Below, in pieces: positions 5,589 through 5,629 of a DNA stretch of 5,629 bases (position 1 is the stretch's first letter; each line of letters opens with the position of its first letter). The notes under the pieces were generated by a model. It worked only from the letters and a program-made list of their open reading frames with translations, was not told the origin of the DNA and did not search any database. The stretch covers positions 1 through 5,629 of the forward strand of contig CAIUCF010000820.1 of assembly GCA_903897565.1 (NCBI GenBank), given 5' to 3'. Made by a program: the position numbers and the translations under genes. Origin of the DNA: an uncultured Rhodospirillales bacterium (GTDB taxonomy: Bacteria > Pseudomonadota > Alphaproteobacteria > ATCC43930 > CGMCC-115725).

Positions 5589-5608
5589 GGGAACGCCCAA
5601 GTGTTCCC
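5589..5608 (+). other. Hairpin A, mutually exclusive with hairpin B
   Basis: On + strand RNA, GGGAACGC (5589-5596) pairs with GUGUUCCC (5601-5608) over eight pairs, including one G-U pair, around a CCAA loop. The minus-strand version has a mismatch, so + strand RNA fits better. Its right arm shares bases 5604-5608 with hairpin B. Confidence 0.3.
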
Positions 5609-5622
5609 CCTTGATGGGGGAA
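5604..5622 (+). other. Hairpin B, possible sequestration of a downstream ribosome-binding site
   Basis: TTCCCCC (5604-5610) and GGGGGAA (5616-5622) form a 7-bp stem with a TTGAT loop, seven bases before the window end. GGGGGAA resembles the ribosome-binding sites seen earlier on this strand. A terminator for a gene outside the window is equally possible. Confidence 0.3.
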
Positions 5623-5629
5623 GATTTAG

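Noticed and set aside
5025..5600. A 191-codon minus-strand frame overlapping the CBS gene
   Set aside because: It is an out-of-frame shadow rich in Arg/Asp/His. The CBS frame has clear domains and an ideal ribosome-binding site.

Overview
The window is high-GC, chromosome-like DNA with four protein-coding genes. The LolA-type carrier, the TTGACGG/GCTA-style promoter, the compact two-CBS protein and a TTAA-N7-TTAAC box point to an alphaproteobacterium. Rhodospirillales/Acetobacteraceae is my guess. That placement is inference; no rRNA or marker gene is present.

Layout. Positions 1-651 (+) hold a LolA-family periplasmic lipoprotein chaperone whose start lies at or just before the left edge. 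After a 108-base gap with a stop-codon hairpin and a candidate promoter, 760-2124 (+) encodes a rhomboid intramembrane serine protease with an extra N-terminal membrane plus PH-like module. One base separates its stop from the stop of the convergent gene at 2126-4663 (-), an 845-residue cytoplasmic c-di-GMP protein: LOV-like PAS, PAS, PAS, GGDEF with intact I-site, and EAL. Positions 4664-5044 contain no convincing protein gene but much structure. Next to the c-di-GMP gene are two 5'-UTR hairpins and a pair of CTCGCGAG palindromes. Further right are a CtrA-like box and three hairpins that display C5-6 runs, the last followed by TTTT. Positions 5045-5479 (-) encode a two-CBS-domain protein. The remaining 150 bases hold further hairpins and no visible gene.

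Functional reading. lolA and the rhomboid gene concern envelope proteins. The PAS-GGDEF-EAL and CBS proteins are sensory/regulatory (c-di-GMP turnover; adenine nucleotide sensing). The most interesting element is the C-rich multi-hairpin region at about 4912-5034, read on the + strand as a candidate small RNA. Its UCCCCC(C) motifs are exact complements of the GGGGGA at the ribosome-binding site of the rhomboid gene and the probable one of lolA. The architecture resembles the actinobacterial 6C RNA, but no homology is claimed.
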